A stretch of 11,601 nucleotides of DNA from Natrialbaceae archaeon Tc-Br11_E2g1 (GTDB lineage: Archaea; Halobacteriota; Halobacteria; Halobacteriales; Natrialbaceae). The stretch is taken from the NCBI GenBank assembly GCA_001564255.1, contig LKNC01000066.1:1-11601 (forward strand), read 5' to 3'. Of this stretch, positions 6,401 through 11,601 are shown piece after piece. The position numbers were made by a program, and so were the translations under genes. Positions within the stretch are counted from its first letter, which is position 1. Each line of letters opens with the position of its first letter. The notes below the pieces were generated by a model. It had not been told where the DNA came from. It did not search any database and saw nothing but the letters and a program-made list of their open reading frames with translations.

Positions 6401-6647
6401 CATCCGTACGAGGCCCTCGGCACCCTCGAGAGCAGGGGAAATCCGGACCTACTCCCCGTTCACCGGCCTTTGTGGCTCGTAACCCTCTCTAGGTGAGACA
6501 TACACCCCGGGACGTTACTCGCACTTTTCCAGTCGAGTGAGCTCGCTCTGCCGACGGAAACACGCCGACAGCCTCGTGGGTGCACCCAGTAGGCCGTCGA
6601 TAACAATGTCCTCGATTCACGCACTGCCAGTCGACCCGGATTCAACC
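6401..6647. other. Gene-free 247-base interval with dyads
   Basis: No protein of recognisable type and no tRNA or insertion sequence is seen in either strand. It holds the perfect palindrome TGGGTGCACCCA at 6577-6588, extended to a 24-bp imperfect dyad at 6571-6594, and a near-palindrome GAGTGAGCTCGCTC at 6535-6548. A weak inverted repeat (GGGGA/TCCCC near 6436-6468) could end the protease message. A convincing TATA box for the gene at 6648 is not seen. Confidence 0.5.
6571..6594. promoter_or_regulatory. 24-bp dyad with 12-bp perfect palindromic core
   Basis: GCCT-N2-TGGGTGCACCCA-N2-AGGC pairs at 10 of 12 positions per arm. It lies 53 bases before the ATG at 6648 and 11 bases before an alternative in-frame ATG at 6606. 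Position and symmetry suit an operator for a dimeric regulator of the small-gene pair downstream; a hairpin in RNA is the alternative. Confidence 0.45.
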
Positions 6648-6859
6648 ATGAGCGACGATATTACACGGACCGATCATACCCACACCGACGACCGGGCCCC
6701 GGAGTTAGCCCACGTCACCGTCACGTGTGCTGGCGGTCCCGACGAGTGTGCTACCACCGGAAGACGGAAGACGAGGACCCCCGTGGAAGCTGGATCGCCG
6801 CCCGGGGCGGACCGTTCGTCGACCTCGAGGCGATGTGCCAGGTAGATGAGCGTGGGTAG
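6648..6859 (+). pseudogene. Small conserved haloarchaeal protein (DUF7511-like), broken by a single-base frameshift
   Basis: The frame from the ATG at 6648 reads MSDDITRTDHTH, then APELAHVTVTCAGGPDEC, and after about 6752 becomes an Arg/Pro/Ser-rich tail of a kind seen only out of frame, ending at 6845. In another frame from 6752 the sequence continues as YHRKTEDEDPRGSWIAARGG and PFVDLEAMCQ, ending at 6859. The two parts together match what I recall of a haloarchaeal family of about 60-75 residues (GGPDEC, then a W-I-A-R-G block, then F-V-D-L-E at the end). One base appears to be lost between 6747 and 6754. This is either a real mutation, a sequencing error or, less likely, recoding; no classical slippery heptamer is visible. 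The gene overlaps the start of the next one, suggesting translational coupling. The function of the family is unknown to me. Confidence 0.68.
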
Positions 6860-7034
6860 TACCGCCACGGCGATCGCCTTCTGGGTCGCGACCGTCCTGC
6901 CGGTGTTTTACTTTCCGGTCATGTTCGTCGGACTCGACTCCGCGGCCAGGCTCGGGCTGTTCGTCTGTCTGCTCGCGGTAAACGTCGTGGCACTCGTCGT
7001 CGGTCACGATTATCCGGAACCGCGCCCGGAGTAG
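6846..7034 (+). CDS. Small two-helix membrane protein, unknown function
   Basis: This 62-residue protein has predicted membrane helices at about 7-27 and 33-52, with a short acidic, Pro-rich tail (DYPEPRPE). It is not recognised beyond resembling the many small membrane proteins of haloarchaea. Its ATG lies directly after the stop of the disrupted frame upstream (TAG-ATG) and inside the intact reading of that gene, so the two were very probably one operon with coupled translation. AGGT just before the ATG is a weak ribosome site. The stop is 14 bases from the convergent end of the channel gene. Confidence 0.72.
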   Translation: MSVGSTATAIAFWVATVLPVFYFPVMFVGLDSAARLGLFVCLLAVNVVALVVGHDYPEPRPE

Positions 7035-7048
7035 CGGTCACAGCCGTT

Positions 7049-8251
7049 TCAGTCGTCGTTTCGGTTTTCCACGTCGTCGGCGAGTAGCCGGGAAACGACC
7101 GGTGACTCGTCGCTGTCGAGAGCCGAACGGACGAGCAGTCGGCCGCCGAGTTCGGCCAGCCCGATCACGTCGTCCGCCCCGGCGCGCTCGAGTTTGCGGA
7201 CGTTGCCCCGGTCGTTCGCGGCGGTGATGATCCGGACGTCGGGGTTGAGCTCCCGGGCGGTGAGCACGGCGAGGGCGTCCTCGGCGTCGTGGTCGGTCGC
7301 GACGAGGACCGCGTTCGCCCGCTCGATTTTCGCCCGACGCAGTGGCTCCTCGTCGCTCGGGTTGGCCGTGAGGACCCGAATCGCACGATCGGTCAGAGAG
7401 CCGGCCGCCTCGGTGTCTTTCGTGACGACGACGAACGGGACGCCCGCGGTGTCGAGTTCGCTCACGATCGGTTCGGTCAGGTCCCCGTAGCCGAGGACGA
7501 GGACGTGGTCGTCGAGGGTTTCGAGTTCTGATTCAGTCATCTTTCCGAGTGTCTTCGAGATCCGGGCCTGGATCGCCGGCCCGACGAGCGCTCCGATGGC
7601 GATACCGAAGCTGGCGACGCCGAGGACGACGACGGACATCGTAAAGAGCTGGGCCTCGGCCGTTTCGGGGCCGATGTCGCCGTAGCCGACGGTACTCGAG
7701 GTGATCAGCGTAAAGTAGAACGCATCAAGCAGTTGGTCGATGCCGTCGAACTGTTCACGGAGGGCGAACGCCCCGAGGGTACCGTACAGCTGGACGCCGA
7801 CGAGTGCGCCACCCGCTGCCAGCTGGGTCGTAGTGAGCGAGAGCGACCGATCGAACCGGCTCCGGGTGAGCAGGAGGGGCGGGATCGACGCGAGCGAGAG
7901 TCCGACCAGCGGGACGGAGTACGGACTCGACTGTAACAGCCCCTGAATCGCCGTAGCCGGCAGAAAGAGCAGGGTCGCGTACCAGCCCGCACGCAGCCTT
8001 CGCCGGAGGGCGAACACACTTACGACCATCAGAAAGCCGGTCAACACGCCTGTAAAGCCGACGGCCTGCTGGACGGCGTGTGGGACATGTGTCGCGAACG
8101 GACCGTAGTCGGCCGTTTCCTGGTCGATGTTGACCAGACCCGTCGCCACGGAGAGAAGCGCCACCGCGAGTGCGAGCGTGGTCGCCGCTCGCGTCGTGAC
8201 GATCCACTTCCAGTTGTCCGGAAGCCGCTCGATCACCCGTTGGCCGACCAT
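7049..8251 (-). CDS. Potassium-channel-like protein with pore domain and cytoplasmic TrkA-N (RCK) domain
   Basis: The 400-residue protein has an ion-channel pore with selectivity filter TVGYGD (187-192), so potassium passage is likely. About six membrane helices are predicted: roughly 20-41, 60-82, 90-107, 113-128, 145-165 and 203-226, with the pore helix near 175-186. The fourth helix has no regular Arg array, so voltage gating is unlikely. The cytoplasmic part (about 248-375) is a Rossmann-like TrkA-N domain that should bind a nucleotide: VLVLGYGDLTEP at the start, VVVTKD after strand 2, and VLVATDHDAEDAL. The third Gly of GxGxxG is replaced by Thr. No separate TrkA-C domain follows. A GTG at 8272 also opens the frame, but the ATG at 8251 is preferred because TTAA (8275-8278 region, minus strand ACTTAACT) lies about 26 bases before it, as for a leaderless message. 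It is divergent from samp1. Confidence 0.92.
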   Translation of the reverse strand: MVGQRVIERLPDNWKWIVTTRAATTLALAVALLSVATGLVNIDQETADYGPFATHVPHAVQQAVGFTGVLTGFLMVVSVFALRRRLRAGWYATLLFLPATAIQGLLQSSPYSVPLVGLSLASIPPLLLTRSRFDRSLSLTTTQLAAGGALVGVQLYGTLGAFALREQFDGIDQLLDAFYFTLITSSTVGYGDIGPETAEAQLFTMSVVVLGVASFGIAIGALVGPAIQARISKTLGKMTESELETLDDHVLVLGYGDLTEPIVSELDTAGVPFVVVTKDTEAAGSLTDRAIRVLTANPSDEEPLRRAKIERANAVLVATDHDAEDALAVLTARELNPDVRIITAANDRGNVRKLERAGADDVIGLAELGGRLLVRSALDSDESPVVSRLLADDVENRNDD

Positions 8252-8371
8252 ACACACGCTCGGGAGCGACACGAGTTAAGTATCGTCGGTTCTCCCCGCC
8301 CCGATTCGGCGAACCGTGGCGATCACGCCACGAGCGGTAGCTACTTGGCTCCCCCGCGGAAAACGCCACAC

Positions 8372-8650
8372 ATGGAGTGGAAACTGTTCGCCGACCTCGC
8401 CGAACACGCCGGCGACCGACACGTGACCGTCGACGTCGACCCCGGAGAGACCGTCGGGGTGGCCCTGGACGCACTGTTCGAGGACCGACCCGCCCTCGCA
8501 GACCGGGTGCTCGACGACGACGGCGAGTTGCGCTCTCAGATCAACGTGCTCCGCAACGGCAAAGACGTCAAGAGCCAGGAAGACGGCCTCGAGACCGAAC
8601 TCGAGGCTGGCGACGAACTGGCGCTTTTCCCGCCGGTCAGCGGTGGCTGA
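8372..8650 (+). CDS. samp1: SAMP1 ubiquitin-like protein modifier / MoaD-type sulfur carrier
   Basis: This 92-residue beta-grasp protein ends in the diglycine needed for adenylation by the E1-like enzyme UbaA. It then forms either an isopeptide bond to lysines of target proteins or a thiocarboxylate for molybdopterin synthesis. It strongly resembles Haloferax SAMP1, with MEWKLFADLAE at the start, INVLRNG in the middle and ELALFPPVSGG at the end. K4, a lysine I recall as a modification site in Haloferax SAMP1, is kept. It is about five residues longer than that protein because of a more charged loop after NVLRNG (residues 64-78). The frame is open upstream to 8078, but that part is antisense to the channel gene; the ATG at 8372 gives the family N-terminus. 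It is a single gene, convergent with gatD with 39 bases between stops. A clear TATA box is not seen. Confidence 0.95.
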   Translation: MEWKLFADLAEHAGDRHVTVDVDPGETVGVALDALFEDRPALADRVLDDDGELRSQINVLRNGKDVKSQEDGLETELEAGDELALFPPVSGG

Positions 8651-8689
8651 CGTCCGATCCACCCCTGTCGAACCCGGCGGGCGACGGCG

Positions 8690-9934
8690 CTACTCCCAGG
8701 GAACGGACCGACGCGTCAACTCGCCCGCGATCGAGGTCTCCATCGTCTCCTCGACCGACTCCTCGTTTGCGAGTGTCCACATCAGTTTGACTTTCGCCGT
8801 TCCCGGCAGCGTGTCGCCGGCCTCGATCACGCCCGCCTCCAGGAGGTCCCGGCCGGTGTCGTAGACCCGATCACAGACCCGCCCCTCGAGACACTGGCTC
8901 GTCATCACGACCGTCGTGCCGTCGTCGATCAGCTCCTCGAGACGGGGGATCAGGTCGGTGCTGACGTGACCCAGTCCGGTGCCCTCGAGGACGACTCCCT
9001 CCTTGCCCTCGAGGACCTCGAGGAAGGCGGGATCCATCCCGGGCGTGAACTTCAGCAGTTCGACCTCGGTCTCGAGGCCGTCGGTGAGCTCGAGGTCGGC
9101 CTCGCCGCGTTCCCGGTACTCCCCTCGGAACGAGACCTCGAGGCTGTCGTAGTCGACCTCGCCTACCGGCTCCGCGCCGACGGTCTCGAAGGCGTCACGG
9201 CGGGAGGTGTGGTTCTTGCGGACGCGGGTGCCCCGGTGGAGGGCACAGGCGTCGTCGGATTCGGAGGCGTGCATGCAGACCAGCACCTCCGCACAATCGC
9301 TTTTGGCGGCTTCGACGGCGCTGACGGCGTTCATCACGTTGTCCGAGGAGGGCCGGTCCGCGGAGCGTTGAGAGCCGGTGAAGACGACCGGGACCGGCGT
9401 CTCGAGGGTGAAAGCGAGCGCGCTCGCAGAAAACTGCATCGTGTCGGTGCCGTGCATGACGACGACGCCGTCCGCGCCGGCTTCGATCTCCTCGTAAACC
9501 GCTCGTGCGAGGTCCTGCCAGACCTCGGGGGTCATGTTCTCAGAGAGGATGTTGGTGACGACCCGCCCGCGGTAGTTCGCCCGGCCGGCGAGGTCGGGAA
9601 CCGCCCGCAGGACGTCCTCGGCGTCGAACTGGGCCGTCACCGCGCCGGTGCGGTAGTCGACGGTCGAGGCGATCGTCCCGCCCGTCGAGATGAGCGAGAT
9701 CGTCGGCAGGTCTTCGTCGAACTCGATCTCCGACCCGTCCTCGCCGTTCTGTGCCTCTTCGACGTCGTGGACGCCCTCCTCTAGGACCTCGACGTCGGCA
9801 TCCCCACGGTCGACGCCGACGTTGTACCCGCCCTCGAGTTTGACCACGAGGTGTTCGTCGGTACTCGAGGGGAGGACGACCCCTTCGAAGCGCTGTGTCG
9901 CCCGATCGACGCGGACGCGATCGCCTGGATTCAT
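8690..9934 (-). CDS. gatD: Glutamyl-tRNA(Gln) amidotransferase subunit D (GatD)
   Basis: The 414-residue protein is the glutaminase subunit of the archaeal GatDE complex, which releases ammonia from glutamine (or asparagine) for GatE to turn Glu-tRNA(Gln) into Gln-tRNA(Gln). A Tudor-like N-terminal domain (about 1-55: GDRVRV, FEGVVLP, VVKLEGGYNVGV) leads by an acidic linker into a type I asparaginase-like domain. Its catalytic residues are visible: T87 (STGGTIAS), T163 and D164 (HGTDTM), and K240 (RKNHTSRRDAF). The Tudor-like domain and KNHTSRRDAF separate it from free L-asparaginase. gatE is not in this window; the two are often unlinked in haloarchaea. TTTCAAGT at 9958-9965 lies about 26 bases before the ATG, fitting a leaderless message and supporting the start. 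Confidence 0.97.
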   Translation of the reverse strand: MNPGDRVRVDRATQRFEGVVLPSSTDEHLVVKLEGGYNVGVDRGDADVEVLEEGVHDVEEAQNGEDGSEIEFDEDLPTISLISTGGTIASTVDYRTGAVTAQFDAEDVLRAVPDLAGRANYRGRVVTNILSENMTPEVWQDLARAVYEEIEAGADGVVVMHGTDTMQFSASALAFTLETPVPVVFTGSQRSADRPSSDNVMNAVSAVEAAKSDCAEVLVCMHASESDDACALHRGTRVRKNHTSRRDAFETVGAEPVGEVDYDSLEVSFRGEYRERGEADLELTDGLETEVELLKFTPGMDPAFLEVLEGKEGVVLEGTGLGHVSTDLIPRLEELIDDGTTVVMTSQCLEGRVCDRVYDTGRDLLEAGVIEAGDTLPGTAKVKLMWTLANEESVEETMETSIAGELTRRSVPWE

Positions 9935-9957
9935 ACCCAGGGGTTCCCCCCCGGCGG

Positions 9958-9965
9958 ACTTGAAA
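9958..9965 (-). promoter_or_regulatory. TATA-like box of gatD
   Basis: On the minus strand this reads TTTCAAGT in an otherwise GC-rich stretch, about 26 bases before the gatD ATG at 9934. It resembles the TTCAAG box before the HtrA-like gene. Confidence 0.45.
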
Positions 9966-10054
9966 GGTGCCCTTCCGCCCTCACCAGCCGAGTACGCCGG
10001 GGACGGCGACCACGGCCCGGACGGCGGCGATCGAACTACTGGCCACAGACGGTG

Positions 10055-10264
10055 TCACCACCCGTACTGGAGTCCGGCGTAGCCGAACATGATGAGCGCG
10101 AAGACGACCGCCGCCGTTGTGATCGCGAACCCGATCAGTCGCATCGTCTTCGTCATGACGACCGGGTACTCCGGCTGGGGCTCTATGTTCGTGGTAAGCG
10201 TGTACGTAAACGCCGCAACGCCGAGGGCGATCACCGCGAACGCGCCAGCCGAAAACCACGACAT
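10055..10264 (-). CDS. Small two-helix membrane protein, unknown function
   Basis: This 69-residue protein begins MSWFSAGAFAVIALG and has two predicted membrane helices at about 5-24 and 42-66, linked by a hydrophilic stretch with Glu and Pro (NIEPQPEYPV). It is not recognised; the form is that of the small haloarchaeal membrane proteins without known role. The frame stays open upstream to 10867, but that extension is antisense to the next gene. The ATG at 10264 is supported by CGTATAG (10290-10296) lying about 27 bases before it, fitting a leaderless message. gatD follows 120 bases downstream on the same strand with its own promoter. Confidence 0.75.
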   Translation of the reverse strand: MSWFSAGAFAVIALGVAAFTYTLTTNIEPQPEYPVVMTKTMRLIGFAITTAAVVFALIMFGYAGLQYGW

Positions 10265-10282
10265 ATCCCCACGATTCGGTTC

Positions 10283-10296
10283 GGGGCCCCTATACG
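10283..10296. promoter_or_regulatory. TATA box joined to a GGGGCCCC palindrome between divergent small membrane genes
   Basis: The perfect palindrome GGGGCCCC (10283-10290) touches TATACG (10291-10296). On the minus strand the box serves the gene starting at 10264. It could also serve the plus-strand gene at 10359 with a leader of about 40 bases; TATTGG (10303) and GTATCA (10314) are alternatives for that gene. Confidence 0.4.
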
Positions 10297-10358
10297 CTCC
10301 GGTATTGGTTTCCGTATCAGGGGAAAGGTCCATGACGCTCCACGCCGTTGTCACGGGT

Positions 10359-10952
10359 ATGAGCGATCGCTCCGAGGAGGTGACCGAGAGCCGGGAGACG
10401 CCCTCGACCGACGAGTTACTCGAGGAGACCGACCGTCTCCTCTCCGGGGACCTCGACTCCTCCGAGCCCGGGCCCGGAACCGAGCCATCGGCGACCGAGC
10501 CGGCGGAGACGCCACCGACCGAGGAATCGGATTCGTGGTGGCGGTCCTCGAGTGAGCCCACCGAGGACGGCCGATCGGGCGGTGAGTCGACCACCTCCCG
10601 GTTCTCGCTCTCGAAATATTTCGCCCCGAAAGCGTTTCTCGCCCTCCTCGGAGCCATCGGTGCGGGACTGTTCGCCGGCGATTTCCTGTTACCCTTCGGC
10701 GGCCGTCCGATCGGAATGTTCGCCGTCGCCTTCGTCGTGGGCCTCCTGACGAGCAGACGGCGGTACCTCGAGACCGCTATCGCCGGGATCTCCGTCGGCG
10801 CGGTAACCGCCTTCCTGGCGAACCCGATCCTGTCCGTGGCGGGGTCGGGAACCACCGTCATCGCCATCGGCGTCGTCGCCGGTCTGGTCGCGTCGGTGGT
10901 CGGGTACTACTTCGGCCGGGATCTCAGGGACGGCCTCTCGAGAGACATATAG
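10359..10952 (+). CDS. Four-helix integral membrane protein with acidic cytoplasmic N-terminus, function unknown (haloarchaeal, DUF456-like by recall)
   Basis: This 197-residue protein has a disordered, acidic N-terminal half (1-85; rich in Glu, Ser, Thr and Pro, with STDELLEETDRLLSG near the start). Four hydrophobic segments follow at about 91-112, 115-132, 138-157 and 163-186, rich in Gly and Ala, and it ends YYFGRDLRDGLSRDI. The layout fits a haloarchaeal family I recall as annotated DUF456-like; the assignment is tentative and no activity is known. Sequence upstream to 10089 is open but is antisense to the small gene at 10055-10264. The ATG at 10359 is preferred over the one at 10332 (MTLHAVVTG) because MSDRSEE matches the usual family beginning. 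Its stop is only two bases from the convergent stop of the regulator gene. Confidence 0.8.
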   Translation: MSDRSEEVTESRETPSTDELLEETDRLLSGDLDSSEPGPGTEPSATEPAETPPTEESDSWWRSSSEPTEDGRSGGESTTSRFSLSKYFAPKAFLALLGAIGAGLFAGDFLLPFGGRPIGMFAVAFVVGLLTSRRRYLETAIAGISVGAVTAFLANPILSVAGSGTTVIAIGVVAGLVASVVGYYFGRDLRDGLSRDI

Positions 10953-10954
10953 AA

Positions 10955-11601
10955 CTAGCCACCCGTCGTGAGCTCCCACCCTCGTTTCGTCCGCTGGACG
11001 ACCCCCTCGTCCGCCATCGTCTCGAGTAACTCGGCGACGATCTCCCGGGGAACGTTGACGTCGCCTGCCAGTTCGTCTACGCCCTTTGGCTCCTCGCGAA
11101 GGCTGCCAAGCAGGTCCGCGTAGATCCGGCTTTCCGGACCCGCGCCGACGCTCTCGGAGATCCGATCTAGAACGTCACACATCCGACCTTGTACCCACCG
11201 CTGGGCGAGCGAGAGTTCGTTCTCGAGTTGCTCTAGGCGCTCTAACGTCGAGAGCAACTCCTCGAGGGCGCTGTTGTCGTCGTAGTCGACCTCGAGTTCG
11301 AGATGGCTACAGGTCGTGATGTCGAAGCCGTTGTTCGTCGGATAGGCGCTTTTGCTCGCAAAGCCGTACGGGGAGACGTTGACCTCGAGGCGGACGTTCC
11401 GGGCGATGTGGAAGTATTTGCGTCGTTTCTCGTCGGTCCGGCTCTCGATCAGGCCGGCGTCCTCGAGTTTCCGTAGGTGTTCGATGACCGCCTTCGGACT
11501 CACACCGAGGTACTCGGAGATTTCGGTTACGTAACAGGGCTTCTGTGAGAGGAGTCTGAGTATTCGTCTCCGGTTTTCGTTTCCGAGTAAGTCCAACAAC
11601 G
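10955..11601 (-). CDS. Double winged-helix transcriptional regulator (ArsR-like N-terminal domain), N-terminus cut by window edge
   Basis: At least 214 residues are visible. The frame is open to the window edge, and the first codons inside it are TTG, not ATG, so the true start very probably lies outside. Residue numbers here count from the visible part. An ArsR-like winged helix spans about 1-60 (LLGNENRRRILRLLS, then VTEISEYLGVSPKAVIEHLRKLEDAGLIES as recognition helix and wing). Then comes a beta-rich part (about 61-105), a long amphipathic helix likely to form a dimer coiled coil (about 108-145, EELLSTLERLEQLENELSLA), and a second winged helix (about 155-210, GVDELAGDVNVPREIVAELLETM). This architecture matches an archaeal regulator group I recall as COG1777. 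Cysteines in KPCYVTE, TTCSHLE and GRMCDV might sense redox state or metal, which is speculation. The target genes are unknown. Confidence 0.88.
   Translation of the reverse strand, partial: LLDLLGNENRRRILRLLSQKPCYVTEISEYLGVSPKAVIEHLRKLEDAGLIESRTDEKRRKYFHIARNVRLEVNVSPYGFASKSAYPTNNGFDITTCSHLELEVDYDDNSALEELLSTLERLEQLENELSLAQRWVQGRMCDVLDRISESVGAGPESRIYADLLGSLREEPKGVDELAGDVNVPREIVAELLETMADEGVVQRTKRGWELTTGG

Noticed and set aside
6535..6600. Possible tRNA or small structured RNA because of the hairpins
   Set aside because: No T-loop (GTTCRANNC) sequence, no acceptor pairing and no cloverleaf could be traced on either strand.
6460..6645. 61-codon minus-strand frame in the gene-free interval
   Set aside because: Composition is not haloarchaeal (high in Arg and Ser, few acidic residues) and no family or promoter is seen.
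8966..9784. 272-codon plus-strand frame
   Set aside because: Antisense shadow of gatD, which has all catalytic residues on the other strand.
10265..10867. Long N-terminal extension of the small membrane protein on the minus strand
   Set aside because: It is antisense to the four-helix membrane protein, and a TATA box stands just before the ATG at 10264.

Overview
The window reads as chromosomal DNA of a haloarchaeon, most likely from the Natrialbales. GC is high, the proteins are very acidic, and several genes have TATA-like boxes 25-30 bases before the ATG, as expected for leaderless messages. One lipoprotein carries a Tat-type signal. The palindrome CTCGAG occurs about 59 times by my count, against roughly 4 expected from base composition. 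SAMP1, GatD, Pus10 and DpsA are archaeal or haloarchaeal in character. Nearly all the DNA is coding, and I see no tRNA, rRNA, CRISPR array, insertion sequence or phage gene.

Layout. 1-1046 (minus, cut by the window edge): an AtzA/TriA-like amidohydrolase, lower in GC than its neighbours and nearly free of CTCGAG, with a 9-bp inverted repeat just upstream. 1161-2627 (minus): an aldehyde dehydrogenase of the GapN/lactaldehyde type, with a TrmB-like operator before it. 2628-2866: an AT-rich divergent control region rich in dyads. 2867-3412 (plus): dpsA. 3489-3782 (minus): a small two-helix membrane protein. 3836-5182 (minus): pus10, divergent from 5261-6400 (plus), an HtrA-like Tat lipoprotein protease with a PDZ domain. 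6401-6647: gene-free, with a strong 24-bp dyad. 6648-6859 (plus): a small conserved haloarchaeal gene (DUF7511-like) broken by a frameshift, overlapping 6846-7034 (plus), a small membrane protein. 7049-8251 (minus): a potassium-channel-like protein with a cytoplasmic TrkA-N domain, divergent from 8372-8650 (plus), samp1. 8690-9934 (minus): gatD. 10055-10264 (minus): a small membrane protein, divergent from 10359-10952 (plus), a four-helix membrane protein. 10955-11601 (minus, cut): a double winged-helix regulator.

The genes do not form one pathway. They are mostly single transcription units: information processing (Pus10 for tRNA modification, GatD for Gln-tRNA formation, SAMP1 for protein tagging and sulfur transfer), stress and envelope functions (DpsA, HtrA-like protease, channel) and carbon or nitrogen metabolism (aldehyde dehydrogenase, amidohydrolase). 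I see no clear new multi-gene system. The points most worth a second look are the AtzA-like enzyme with its compositional break and upstream repeat, the TrmB-like operator, the layered dyads before dpsA, and the frameshifted small gene.
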